A stretch of DNA of 64,000 nucleotides. It comes from Taudactylus pleione. Taxonomy: Eukaryota; Chordata; Amphibia; Anura; Myobatrachidae. The notes beneath the pieces are model-generated. The model was not told where the DNA came from. It searched no databases and saw only the letters and a list, made by a program, of their open reading frames with translations. Positions 11,645-23,159 of the stretch are shown piece after piece. Position 1 is the first letter of the stretch; every line of letters begins with the position of its first letter. The stretch spans positions 14,981,001 through 15,045,000 of the forward strand of contig JAUIMM010000016.1 of NCBI GenBank assembly GCA_031769625.1, written 5' to 3'. A program made the translations under genes and the position numbers.

Positions 11645-11990
11645 AGGCTTGCCTACCCTCCCGATTTGGCCCGGAGCCTCCCGATTTTCCGGTTCCGTTC
11701 CCGGCCCCCCGGAAAGGCAGGCAAGCCTCCCCCCAGAATCCACTAGAAATCCCCACAGCAGGGGGGGGCGGTGACGCGATTCGCTCTGAATCGCGTCATC
11801 GTGGCCCAGCCCCCTGCTTCACAGTGCTGAAAATAACGGCATTGTGAAGAGGGGAGAGGCCATGATGACGTGATCACGCGGCCCCACCCCGGCTCCGCCC
11901 CCAACGTGTCACATCTGGCCGGACAGGACCCCACTGTTAGCTGACAATCAGCTCCCTCCCGGAAGGAGGAGGCTGATTGTCGGCTTGTAT
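11645..11990. mobile_element. CATACTTACCTAC-family element, copy 1 (diverged)
   Basis: Starts GGCTTGCCTACCCTCCCGA and contains the GC-rich interior typical of this family: a run of C/G tracts, a GACGCGATTCGC palindrome near 11772, and a CCTCCCGG...CCGGGAGG-type pair. It is recognised by similarity to the better copy at 32839-33203. Its own ends are worn. Confidence 0.65.
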
Positions 11991-12219
11991 GCCTGCAGCC
12001 CACATCACAGGACCCCATTTCTCTGCAGGTCATACACTATCAGTAATACTTATGATAACTTGGTAACTGTGAACACAAAGTTTAAACTGAAAACATGTTA
12101 ACTGGTTTAAACCTCACCTGTCAACTAACTTATGGCTTTTAAAGGTAAGACAGCCACCAAACATAGCTGCTATCATACTACCAAGAACGCAGCTGACACA
12201 GGTTAAAATAAATGAGATT

Positions 12220-13080
12220 GTGGAGGAGGAGTGCTAGCTTTTCCTGGAAAGGGGGTGGAGTGGTTCTAGGTGCGTCCAGTAAGGAAAGGGAGGGCTACTT
12301 ATGTCCAGAGTGGGAGGGGGGGGAGTGGATGCCAAGTGTGCCTAGCAAGGGAGTAAGGTGGTGCCAAGTGTGCCCAGTAAGTGAGAAGGGAATGCCAAGT
12401 GTGCACATGTAAGGAAGGAGAAAGTTCACCATGTGTGCCCAGGAAGGCGGTGGGGAGTTGCTGGTGCCAAGTGTGCCCAGTAAGGGGTGTTTTGCTGATG
12501 CTAAGTGTGCCCAGTAAGGGGTGGGGTTTCCTGTTGATAACTGTGTACAGTAGGTCGGATGTTGGTATGTGTACCTGTTAGGCACAGACATGGGGGTAAA
12601 TGTGACTGGTGCAATATGGGAATGGGTATATGCCCATGCAAAATAGATGGTGGCCGTGTTCATTAGGCTCATGCACTTGTTTAAGTTGGCACAGTAGGTG
12701 TATGCAAATGAGGGGATTACTTCTAGTAGGTTGACTGGTATATTCTCAGTGGACTCTTGGGGGGTAAGTGTGTCTGTACACACATGCACAATAGAGGGTT
12801 GGTAAGGGTGCCCAGTAGAGACATGCATGGGGGTGGGTTAGTGTGCGCACTAGGCAGAGGTGTGTATTCCCAGTAGGCATAGACATTGGTGGAATGTTTG
12901 CCAAGTACACACGTGCACAATGGCTGGTGGGTAAGTGTGTCCGTGAGGCACATGCACAATGGGAGTGCAGGTAACCATGCCCAGTATGGAACACACATGC
13001 ACAGTTGCGGCTGTGGATGGAAAAATAGTTGGCAGTGCTTCCAGTTGCAGATGGATGGACCACTGGCATTAGTATAAGGT
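12220..13080. repeat. Degenerate minisatellite, GTGTGCCCAGTAAGG-type units
   Basis: The phrase GTGCCAAGTGTGCCCAGTAA and variants recur about every 35-60 bases from 12330, becoming more diverged toward 13000 (GTGTGTCCGTGAGGCACATGC). The units are too degenerate to define one period by eye. Overlapping frames of 130-177 codons on the minus strand are caused by this repeat. Confidence 0.75.
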
Positions 13081-13320
13081 TTACCTTCCCTGCCCTGTAC
13101 AACTCCCACACAAAGTCTAGCCATCCCTGTTCTGCACTACCCCTTAGTCTAGCCCTCCCTTCCCTGTGTCCCCCATTATGCTCCAGTCTTCCCAGCCCTG
13201 TGCCCCCCCCAGGTCCAGCCTTCTCTGCCCTGTGCCACCTCCCCACCATGTCTCGCCATACCTGTGCCCCCAATAGGTCCAGTCCTCCCTATCCTGCACT
13301 ACCCCTTAGTGTATGTGTGT
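13081..13320. repeat. Degenerate C-rich minisatellite, ~40-bp units
   Basis: Units built around CCCTGTGCCCCC...GGTCCAGCC(T/C)TCC recur five or six times. GCACTACCCCTTAGT occurs at both ends of the tract (about 13134 and 13296). It abuts the previous minisatellite. Confidence 0.7.
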
Positions 13321-13644
13321 GCATGTACATGTGGCAGGGAATATAGATGGTAAACTTCACTGGACTGATGTGAATGGCCAAATATTCTCTGTAAAGTGCT
13401 GCGGAATATGGAAAAGGGGGCGTGTCTCAAAACCAGGACCCCTGTTTAAGTGACCATGCCCCACCTTTTTTGTGTGCGTGCGCCGGAAGCACCACTAACA
13501 GGCACCCTGCCCCCTGCAACTGTAGAATATATATACATAATATGTGATTTTTTTTTTTCAGAGAAACAGTGACACAATATCTGACATGTTGCTAAAACTG
13601 GGACCACCCATTACCATATTTCTAGTTTCACCTATGGGAGCACA

Positions 13645-14534
13645 GGGCCTGATTCAGAGCCGGACGCTCTGACCAGAGCGCTTGCTCTGAATCAGGGCCC
13701 TCCTACCTAAAATTGGAGCGGCCTCCTGGCCGCTCGCATAGCTGTGGGTGACCACCCACAGCTTATGCGAGCGGCCAAAAAGATGGTAGAGATGGTCAAG
13801 ACCATCGCGACCATCGGGCTTGCGACGAGACCCTGCGGTAGGGTCTCGCTGCCGCAAGCCCAGGAGTGCTTTTGGCTCTATCAGAGCCAAAAGCACTCCC
13901 ACTGACAGTGGGGCTGGCCCTAGATGGCAGGCGTTCCCATGGGAACGCCTCCGTCTGGACAGCAATGCCCCCTAGATCATTTTGACTGATTGATCTGGGA
14001 TTGGTTCCTTCATCTCTACTTTTAAGTTAAATTATTATGCGTTATGGATAATCTGTGTATATAACATTAGACTCCTTTTAAAATAACAAGCATGATGAAA
14101 TATAATATTATATCAGTTTTGGTTAAGGTCCACTTCTCTCATTTCTATGCACTACTGCAAAATGTTTAACATATAATTTAAGTGAATGACCACTATAATG
14201 CACTATATCTAAATTAATTCCACCATAATCAAAATTAAATCACTAATACTGGAGCTAATTAGGAAGATTTTTTAAGATATTGTTTTTGTAGTGTAAACAT
14301 ATATGTGTTTTTAACGTGGGCGTGCCGGTGGCGTGCTGTCACTCACCATCGACAGCACCATCGACAGCACGCCCCCCTTTCGTGCGAGACCCATAGCGAC
14401 GGCTGGCTGGCCGTCGCTATGCGGGTCTCGCGCATGCGCACGACGGAGCTCCCTCCGTCGTGCGCATGCACACTAGGGCACCATCGACCCACTTGCGAGC
14501 GCTCAGCGCTCGCGAGCGGGTCTGAATCAGGCCC
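13645..14534. mobile_element. PIF/Harbinger-like MITE split by a 339-bp insertion
   Basis: The outer ends GGGCCTGATTCAGAGC (13645) and TCTGAATCAGGCCC (ending 14534) are the two termini of one MITE. Its left half (13645-13975) and right half (14315-14534) match opposite halves of the intact copy at 31058-31606, for example the AACGCCT/AGGCGTT pair and the GACGGAGGGAGCTCCGTC palindrome. The intervening 13976-14314 is foreign. The flanks do not form a matching 3-bp TSD. Confidence 0.8.
13976..14314 (-). repeat. Right arm of the inverted repeat, inserted in a MITE
   Basis: Reverse complement of 10557-10902, over 99 percent identical by eye apart from a 7-bp gap. It begins ATCATTTTGACTG and ends TGTGTTTTTAA. 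The ends do not form terminal inverted repeats of their own and I see no clear TSD, so it is not an obvious transposon. Confidence 0.93.
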
Positions 14535-14795
14535 ATAGTGAAGTACAACTGTTTTATTGTAATAAAACATAGTCCACACAATGCAGGGTCTAAACAAACC
14601 AAGTTCAGTGTAGCTGGAAACTTTGGGTATGGCTGGGTGGCAGGTGAACTGAGCAGACAGTCCAGGCAAAGTAGGCAAAATAAACACAGGTAAACTTAAC
14701 TTCTGAGAGATTTAGACAAACAAGCTGGGAATGATGGTAATCTGTCAGGCCCAAGGAACCAGCACTGGTTGTCCGGAAGTCCAAGGCACAAGAGC

Positions 14796-15217
14796 CATAC
14801 TTGCCTACTCTCCTGGAATGGCCGGGAGGCTCCCAAAAATTGGGGGGCACTCCCAGCCTCCCGAAAGAGTAGGCAGGTCTCCCGGAGCCAGCTGTCCTTA
14901 CCCCCGTAGCTGCCCCCTCCCATAGCTGCCTGCACACCTTCCCCCCATGGCCGCCCACTCACTATGCAATAGTGAAAAGTGGGCAGTCCGAGAGGGGGGG
15001 ATATGACGTGTTTTGTACTGAATAGTAGAACCGTCTCCCACTTTACAGTGCCTGTACTAATGGAACTGTATAGCAGGGGTGGGGCCATGAAGATGTGATT
15101 GAGCCACCATTCCCCCCGCACCGCCCACCTATGGCGATGCCATGCCACCCTGCTGTGACAAGGCAGCCAACCTGGCTGTCCCCTCCTGGAGGGGGCAGCC
15201 AGAAAGTTGGTAAGTAT
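14796..15217. mobile_element. CATACTTACCTAC-family element, copy 2
   Basis: Starts CATACTTGCCTACTCTCC and ends GTTGGTAAGTATA, diverged forms of the 13-bp inverted termini of the 32839-33203 copy. The subterminal GGCCGGGAGGCTCCC motif is shared. Frames of 100-195 codons on the minus strand come from this GC-rich repeat and are not genes. Confidence 0.75.
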
Positions 15218-15458
15218 AACAAGAATGTGAAACCAGAGTGATTGGAACATGGAAGAATATATCCAGGAAAAATAAACGGCCAACCAGGTGCATGGCGAGT
15301 GAGATTAACTCCTTTCTCCTCCTCTACACTGGAATCAGGGCTGTCACTGTCCACAGCCTACAGAAAGCAGCAAATAAAGAAGCAGACCACATTTCCAGAT
15401 GCTCTTACACTAACATGTGGATCTAAGGTAAAGGTGCTCGTGTGGTTGTTGTTATAAC

Positions 15459-16518
15459 TAGAGATGAAAGGTTCGGTTTGGCTGACAACCAAACACACCC
15501 AAACTTTTGGGTTTAGAGTCAAATGGAGTCCTGGCTCGGATCACTATTGGGTTTCCCAGTAGAACAGAGTGCAAGTCTTCCCACAAGATTGGGGACCTCA
15601 TTCAGAGTCGGTCGAAGCGGCCGCACGGTCGTACGGAAAAAGGGGCCGGATATTCAAATGATTCCCTCGCAAGTTGCGTCCCTAAGTTCGGATCGGTAGT
15701 TGGCCGACCAAGGGGAGGAAGCGGTCGGAAGACAAAAAAATACGCCCCCTTCTCGTACGCATTGCACGTCATCTCCGGGCATATAAGGATTAATCGAGAC
15801 CATTGGGAACCATCGGCACTGGTCGTAGAGCTTAAGGTTGACCATACCCTCTCTTAAGCTCTACGATCATGTCAGTGTAAAAACCTACCATGTCACATGT
15901 GCCATGACGCTACTTTGTTAATTATGCACTCCCATAAACCGTATGCACTCCCATAAAACGGCGTTCGCATAATTAGGCACGCCTGCGTTCGGATTTCCAC
16001 TCCCCCGTTTTCAAGCACCTTCCCCTGTTACCACCCACAAACGCCTCCATCTGTCACTCAAACTACCGACCTGGCTGTGTTCAAGGAGAGAGAAATTTCT
16101 GATAGTAGCGGCTAGTTTGCGCATGCGCATTGCAAACTTTACGCATGCGCAGTATAGCGAACATCGGTGGCGTACGACCGTGCTGCCGCTTCGACCGACT
16201 CTGAAAGAGGTCCTGGATCTCAGATCTAAAAAACAGATCTTGTATGTTTTTGATTGCATGTAAGTCCCTCCCTTGTGATTTCAGTTGCCAGAATTGGTCA
16301 ACATTGACTGGAAATGATTGGAAATCAATGTTACTGATGTTAATAATGCTATAGGAACAAAAACAGGTTCAAGTTACATGATTTTAGCTGTTTTTATTTA
16401 TTTTTTTTAAAGAAATCCAAAACCAAATCAAAACACTTGAGGATAGCTTTGCCAAAATCTTTGAGGGTAATTTTCCTAAACAAAAACATGGGGGTCTGCA
16501 TGAGTGCATACATCTCTA
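15459..16518. mobile_element. Non-autonomous hAT element with 8-bp TSD, carrying a nested MITE
   Basis: The termini TAGAGATG (15459) and CATCTCTA (ending 16518) are inverted repeats. The flanks GTTATAAC (15451-15458) and GTTATAAT (16519-16526) form an 8-bp TSD with one mismatch. Excluding the nested MITE (15593-16213) and its duplicated 3-bp target, the element is about 436 bp. No transposase remains. The mutated TSD suggests it is older than the 6283 element. Confidence 0.87.
15593..16213. mobile_element. PIF/Harbinger-like MITE nested in the hAT element
   Basis: The ends GGACCTCATTCAGAGTCGG and GGACCTCTTTCAGAGTCGG (reverse strand) are inverted repeats with one mismatch. The flanks are TGG on both sides, a 3-bp duplication as in this superfamily, although TWA is the usual target. 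Subterminal GTCGAAGCGG pairs and a GCATGCGCA-type hairpin near 16125-16151 are shared with the copy at 26652. Confidence 0.8.
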
Positions 16519-16526
16519 GTTATAAT

Positions 16527-18327
16527 GCACACCCCTTATTAACTCCATGCACACAACCATAAGTGGAAGCTGCAAGTGTCAGAGCAATCTGCTAGTCCCG
16601 GGGAAGGATAGGATAGGGGTGAGGGTGCTGTTCATGTTGTCTGCAGGATGGTATGATCTGATCCAGTTGTAACATTTAACGTCAAATATCAACATAATGG
16701 TTGTCGGCCTAAAGTCCATGTTAACATTCTTACTATAGAACCAGTCGACAATATGGTGTCGACATTATTAATGTCGATCTACTGAATGTCAACTTTGCAT
16801 ACCACACCCACTCCAATAAGCCTAGGTAATTAGCACCTGCTCCACCCCCCCGCGCCCCCTTTCTCTATGCCACTGCCTAATAATGTAGACACAGTTGTGA
16901 AAATTGCCTACATTAAGTCCAATCCTAGATTTAAGTAATTATATGATAAGAGTGGGGTCTTCAATTGTGCAGCAAAGCCAGTTACATGGCTACATGTAAA
17001 TACTTGTTCTCATTGCTTTTGTGAGCTTATATCATTTATAATGTCATTGCTGAGTGTTGTGCGATATTGATTATCTCCATGCTAAATTTTTGTACTGGAT
17101 TTTTATTAGTCTATTTGTATGCAATTTAAAAGCTACTGTTACAGTTACGTAAGCCCCTTTTTCATTGCCTGAGGTCAAGTTCCTCTTTTTCTGTTTGTCA
17201 ACCATTGGTTACTGGCTTACCAGTTAACAAACCATTTATTAAACATGCAAAGTGGATGATCCCTTTTATTGCCTGTTGTGTGCGAGAAACCACCAGTCAT
17301 TCACTGTGAGGTACAGTAGGCAGGGTTTGCTGAATCAACCCCTGATACACCTTGTCAAAAGCTATAACCTCAATGAGAAGCCAAGTGGAGGGTCTGCATT
17401 TTAGGTGAGACTTATCTTCAGCTGGAAAATTATTCAACTCTTAAACAAAGACTAATATCAAAATATTTAAATGCTGTGCATATTGCTGTGTTGTGGCTGG
17501 CAAATGGAGCAAGGACCAATGCTAAAAGCCAGACACGTTTTCATATAAATTTGAAACATGCATGGAAATAGATCAAACAGTTTTGATGATTTGAGGATTT
17601 CAATGAAGTAAATGAGTCCTGCTCAGTGTATCAAAAACCCATAAAAGTGAATGTGCATTTGGCATGCGTTCATTCAATTAGTTTTGCATGTTAATTTAAT
17701 CAAAAGCACATATTCATCTTTGAGGAATTGTTACTATGTTTCTGCTATGCTGAGTGGGCCCAAGTTCGTTTCATTAAATGTGGCCCATATGCAGTGACAT
17801 CGGCCAGTGTGCTGATACTGGTGATTAGCACAAGTCAATTATTTATTACAGAGACCGGAAGATTCTGCAAATGGTCACTTGAGATGAACATTAATGAAAT
17901 CAGATGGGTCTATTTGCACAAATGTTCCAGACTTCCAGTTTCATAATCCCCTGTGTTTAGGGACCACAAAAAAAGTTGTCTAATATAAAATAGATACAAA
18001 TAACATATATAGATTCATATATAAAAGTTGGCATACCCTGACAGGACTTGAAATGTATGGCATACTGTAATAAAATTATGCAGAGTAAAGCTTGCAGCCG
18101 TCTGCAGAGCATACCTTGTATGCTTTCACACTGCACATGTTCTGGAACCATGTACAGGCAATGTAGAGCTGTACACATTTCAGCCACATCTCCATTTGCG
18201 ACTGAAGTGGCGTAACAAGGCTGTAACAATGGATTCTCATACAGGGATTATGGGCTATGCCTACATGATACAGACTTGAAGTCTAAATAGGCCTGTGTTT
18301 AGTTGTATATTTTGCAACTAATATAGA
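16527..18327. other. Mostly unique intergenic DNA
   Basis: A/T-rich sequence without supported genes. A GTCGACAT-containing low-order repeat occupies about 16680-16800, and a related patch is at 51040-51130. The remainder shows no tandem or inverted structure I could pick out. The open frames at 17728-17946 and 17957-18229 have no recognisable domain. Confidence 0.5.
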
Positions 18328-18546
18328 TAGTGTTCATTCTAGCACCCTGCACCTGTCACAACCCTTACAGTTCCTCTTTCTTGCCTGAGGTGTCGCTCTT
18401 TGCTCTGGTGCTTCTAGCACACTCAGCAGATGCAACAAAGTGCTAAGATACAGACCAGAGTGTATTAGGAGCACCAGAGCAGAGAGCGACACCCCAGGCA
18501 GGACTGCATGGATTGTGACAGGTGCAGGGTGCTAGAATGAACACTA
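18328..18546. mobile_element. Palindromic MITE with perfect 34-bp termini
   Basis: The first 34 bases, beginning TAGTGTTCATTCTAGCACC, are exactly complementary to the last 34. The inner arms also pair (CAGAGAGCGACACC against GGTGTCGCTCTTTG). The flanks do not give an obvious TSD. Perfect termini suggest a recent insertion or a foldback structure maintained by conversion. Confidence 0.85.
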
Positions 18547-18727
18547 ATAGAGGTGGTGCACGTATGCATAGACGATGATGATGAGTATCAAGTCAAGTGT
18601 AATAGTGACAGTCGGCAATCACAGCTGTATACAATTCTGCATATGGCTGAATATACGCATTTGGGGCCTGAATCAAAGGTGGACACAGAAGCACCCACAG
18701 CTGCAATTACTAGAGCTCGCCCGGCTG

Positions 18728-20851
18728 CAGGGCCGGATTAACAATGGGGCAGGTGGAGCTTCAGCTCCAGGACTCCCATAAAAATAGGCCCACAGGCTTC
18801 ATTGCAGGCAGTGCACTGTTGACAGGAAAAAAAAAGCCCTGCCCACTTGCGGGTGTTAGAAACTCCGCCTACTCCAGTGTGTATGAAGCCCTGCCCACTT
18901 GCGGTACCCAAATCCCTGTCCCTAGTCAGACAAAGTCCCGCCCACCCGCTGCGGCTATCCGAAGCCCCGCCCCCTAGCCACGCAAACCTACACATTTACA
19001 GTTTGTTTGCTGTCATGTCATCCTGTGCATGGCAGTTTCATTTTACCTGGGGACGTAGATATTGAAGATAAACCATATGAAGAGTGTTTTCTACAGAAGA
19101 AGAAGCAGGAATCAAAAAAGAAAGGAAAAACCACAAGCATAAAGAAGTCTTCCAGTGGGTGGATTTTGAAAAGTGAGTAGACATTAATTATTGTTTTATG
19201 TAGGTAAACACAGGCTTAAATCCCCATTCAGCAGTTTTGCAGTGCCTACTCCCATTCCAGGGCCGTAAGGAGGGTGTTCCCGTGGGCTCTGTACTGCTGC
19301 TTGGAGCGTCCTTAGGATGCCCCAAGCAGCACCCTAGTTTCCTGGTGAAGTGGCATGGGGCGCAGGGTTATGACGTACTGGCGCTCTGTTACTGGGCTGC
19401 CTTTTCCTATAGAATGACATAGACTGTGTTCTTCTCCTATGCATATACTTTGCATGACAATGCTGTTGTTGTCTTCTTGGAGTATGTCCCATACATAGGC
19501 TGCTGTTATGCAGATAGTAACTAATCTACCCCATCATTACATGCAGTAGTTGTATGTAGTATGTTGATCTCCATTACAAAAAGGTGTCTCCCAATAATTA
19601 AGTATGCAACTCGCGACAAGTTGCAGTGGTGTATACTTAACTACAGTAGCTTTACCTGCGATCCCTAATGCTGGGTACACATTAGCCATCCGGCCGATGT
19701 TGCCGGTGAATGATATATACGATTCTGCGACTGACCGCCCGATATGTCATTCACTTGCACCATTAACCTTGCAGGCATCGGCAGCTGGGTCACTCTGTCA
19801 TATGTGCATGCACGGACGATGCAAAGACCCCCGTTGTCAGGCAGCAGGGGCACGCATAGTGGGTACACACTAGACGATGTGTCCGATGTGTCGGCCCGAT
19901 CCGCAGGATCAGGCCGACATATTTTCTAGTGTGTACCTACCTTTACACTACCCCAGCCGACCCAGCTGACTGCACATGCGTGACCTGAGGTCTCACAGTG
20001 CAGAGGTGGTGAAGGGATCCGCTTGGATCCCTCTTCGCAACCTCAGACCTTCTTCCCATCGGAAGGAGCGAGGCTCCAGGATTCATCACCATCAGAAGTT
20101 GTTGTTAGTTCCTATAAGCAACCTGAAGTTAGCTGAATACTAGGGGGCTGTTACAGAAAACGTGTGGACTAGCGTTTCTGCATGTGTAACAGGTCTGGTA
20201 GGGATCATGAATAGGCCACTAAACACTTTTTTCCTTTTAAAGTTAAAGTCTGCCTTAAATGTCTATGCAGCATCTATAATATTATAATACCAGTGTAGAA
20301 TCTTTAGCAAAATGCACAAGGCATTATAAACTAAGTGATAACTGCTTTATAACTAATCAGAGTGCTCACTCATAGATAAATAACACAATCAGTCATTAAG
20401 TTACACACAATGCTTATGGTAACATACTTCCATATTACATTGTGTTTAAAACCTAAGCCTGTCAATACTTTTCAAAAAAATCCTCACTGCGACCGCTTCG
20501 CAAGACCATTGCAGCACATGCGCAGTGTGACATATATGCATGTGCAGTAGAAAGACATCAACCATTTGCGACCGTCTCTGAAACAGATCACTCTCTGTTA
20601 AAAATAAATATATATATATTTTTGTTATAACTCCACTATAAAGCGGTTGAAGGTAGGCGCTAGCTATGCCCTCCGTGGAGCTAGCCAGACCTCACAGCAC
20701 AGGCAACATTCCCTGGGCAAACCACACTACTAGTTATACACCCACATCAATAGTCACACTGCACAGCGCTTGTCACACCCTCAGTAGCAGTACACAATAG
20801 GCCCTAAATAAATTTCAGCTCCAGGCCCATTTGGACCTTAATCTGGCACTA
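18728..20851. mobile_element. 2.1-kb non-autonomous hAT element with perfect 8-bp TSD
   Basis: Starts CAGGGCCGGATTAAC and ends with the complement of TAGTGCCAGATTAAGG. An exact 8-bp duplication, CCCGGCTG, flanks it at 18720-18727 and 20852-20859. Subterminal GAGCTTCAGCTCCAGG and its counterpart CAGCTCCAGGCCC are shared by both ends. The interior contains a nested GCTGGGTACACAC-family MITE (19670-19941) and shows no transposase. The element sits in DNA whose left side begins GGGGCCTGAATC (18663), itself perhaps an older MITE. Confidence 0.87.
19670..19941. mobile_element. GCTGGGTACACAC-family MITE nested in the hAT element
   Basis: Begins GCTGGGTACACATTAGCC and ends GTGTGTACC near 19937. Internal TGTCGGCCCGATC and its inverted partner occur, as does a second internal copy of the terminus at 19860 (GTGGGTACACACTAGACGA). 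It could be two overlapping copies. Confidence 0.7.
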
Positions 20852-20859
20852 CCCGGCTG

Positions 20860-21479
20860 TGACTTTATGCAAATGCCGATAGAAAGTCCTTCCTTTGTGT
20901 ACAGCCAGGCGTCCAAATGTGCAAGGATTGAGACACCCACTTTCAGTGTCAGTACACAGTAATACTGATTGGTGCGTTCTTACACTCCACCATCGGTCAC
21001 ACCATCAAAACTTGCACCAGCCCTATGGCAGATACAGTTTCTCCATCCGAGTATGGCCTCCTATATGAGCGTCCATGTATCAAACACATTTACTGACACA
21101 CCTGAGATACTCCCATAACACGAGCATAAGATGGACCATCTCCATGCACTAAGACACCACCCTGTCACCGCCCAGGAATGCCCACTACATTTTCAAAACA
21201 TTTATTACTACATGCACCTGAAATTAGTACTGTGACTCTGTATGGACACATGTATGTTGCAAAACATGTACGGTACAATAGGAAATAACTGCTCCACTAC
21301 ATCTGACATTGGCAATGTGTACACCCATGAAACAGACCTTTAGCTCCATGGAAGCAATTATGGTTGACTTGCATTCAAATTTGTATCAGCCCCTTAAAGT
21401 ACAGTCAAGAGCAAAGTACTATTGTCTGTTATTAGCCATTTTCTGCTAAGTGATAGCACCACAGGTAGTCTTATTTATT
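20860..21479. other. Intergenic DNA, nothing recognised
   Basis: No gene, no clear repeat. It separates the 2.1-kb hAT element from the Gypsy fragment. Confidence 0.45.
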
Positions 21480-22400
21480 GCAATGCTTCAGCGCTCATTT
21501 AAAGTCCAAGTTGATTGACGATGGGTGGGGTGATAAAGGCTTGCTTGAGTAGGTGAAAAGCTGAGCCTCATTCGACCAATGAGCTGGGTCTGAACCTTTG
21601 AGAGTGAGCGCAGTACTGGGAGCTGCGAAAGTGGAGTAACCACTAATGAACCTGCGATAATAATTAGTAAAGCCCAAGAACCACTGGACCACCTTCAGAG
21701 TGGTGGGCAGAAGCCAGTTGATAATAGCTTAGAACTTAACTGGATCCATCTGTAACCCGGTGCCGGAGATTATATAACCTAGAAATGGTACGAACTCCAC
21801 TTTGAACATACAATTTACTAGTTTACAATATAGTTTGTTGGTCCTGAGGCATTGAATCACCTTGACACGCAGCCGATGGGATTGGAGGTCGGATGAGAAC
21901 ACGAGTATGTCATCGAGATAGACCACCACACAAATGTACAGTAAGTCTTGGAAAATCTCGTTAATGAAGTTCTGGAATACATCTGGAGCGTTACTTAAGC
22001 CAAAGGCATTAACCAGATATTCATAGTGGCCATTACAAGTGTTGAAGGCAGTTTTTCACTTGTCTATGGCCCTTATGCACCTTGAAGCTTCAGCTTGGTG
22101 AATATGGTTGCCCCTTGGACTCTGTCGAAGAGTACGGAAATGAGTGGAAGCGGGTGGTCTATTCTTGATAGTAATCTCATTTAAGCCACAGTAGTCTATA
22201 CAGGGACAAAGACTCACATACTTTTTTTTCATGAAGATGAAGCCTGTACCCATTGGAGTTGAGGAGGGACGAATAAATCCCGTCAAGATTTCCTTGCCTG
22301 GAAGCAAGTTGATGGGACAATCCCAGTTTATTTTGAGGGGGAATTGACTCTGCCATTTGTTTATTGAAGAAGTTAGAGTTCCAACTATGACTTTATTTTG
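21480..22400 (-). pseudogene. Decayed Ty3/Gypsy retrotransposon pol fragment (reverse transcriptase)
   Basis: Minus-strand translation gives pieces of a Ty3/Gypsy-type reverse transcriptase in order. Around 22170-22210 is a [14 protein letters not shown] motif (the family's usual form is C-x-DYRxLN-x-x-T-x-x-N). At 21890-21925 is the catalytic YLDDILVFS, a member of the F/YxDD motif family. Then comes FLGYIIS at about 21770, and a connection segment with WFLGFTNYYRRFI at 21650-21690. The pieces are in separate frames with interruptions, and I see no LTR, gag or integrase, so it is a dead fragment. It is an old genomic retroelement copy, not a cellular gene. Confidence 0.88.
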
Positions 22401-23159
22401 AAATGTGAATATGACTGAAAGGCAGGAGATGTGATCAGACGTAGAGAGGAGATGCCGGGGCTCACAGAGAAGGAAGCTACATTGCCAAGGGACGCTTTTT
22501 CTATAACGGCAACTTCCAGATAAGCTGACCTGGCCAGCGGTCCCAGGGCACATGCCCTGTTTGTCTAGTTACGGCACTGCTCCCCACAATACCTACCATT
22601 TTAGAGATGCTCCAAGTCATCTAGCCATCACAATTTGCATTTGTCAAAGTCACTCAGATCGTTACGCTTGCCAACTTTTAAGAACTGACTGTTCACTTGG
22701 TGCCATTGTAACAAGATAATCAATGTCATTCACTTTACCTGTCAGTGGTTTTAAAGTTATGGCTGGTGCCATCTCCTGGGGTAAATAGTTGCTCTTGTCA
22801 TGCAGCAGCCAAGTAGTAGTGCAACAGTCCAGGGTCTTGGTGAAATTTGTTTTAGAAGCACAAAAATAAATAAAATGTAGAAGTCGATCCTGGCCTGTCT
22901 GGCTCTAACTAAACAAAATAATTCCCTCACTCAGAGTGGAAGGATCTAGTGTACCTAATAAGTCTTTAGCACAGCACTTACATTCAGTAATCGCAAGTCT
23001 CTCAACAGGACTCTGACCTGCTCTCCACCCAGGCAGTGAGAGTCTAACACAACCTTAATCAGCCTCTTATATGTGGTTTGGCAATCAAGGCTGCTTATCA
23101 GCTTAAGTCTACCTGACAGAAGCTAAATCCTTGACAACCTTTACAGTATTTTATAAATA
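22401..23159. other. Intergenic DNA with a possible transposon end near 22577
   Basis: CTAGTTACGGCACTG at 22564-22578 resembles the right terminus of hAT elements of the CAGTGCCGTAACTAG type, preceded by CCCAGGGCACATGCCC, but I could not pair it with a left end. The open frame 22056-22553 on the minus strand runs across this boundary and is not a gene. Confidence 0.4.

Noticed and set aside
12295..13273. Minus-strand open frames of 133-177 codons rich in Pro, His and Tyr
   Set aside because: Produced by the degenerate minisatellite; composition is repetitive and no family is recognised.
14696..15283. 195-codon minus-strand open frame
   Set aside because: Lies mostly within a CATACTTACCTAC-family repeat and has no recognisable domain.
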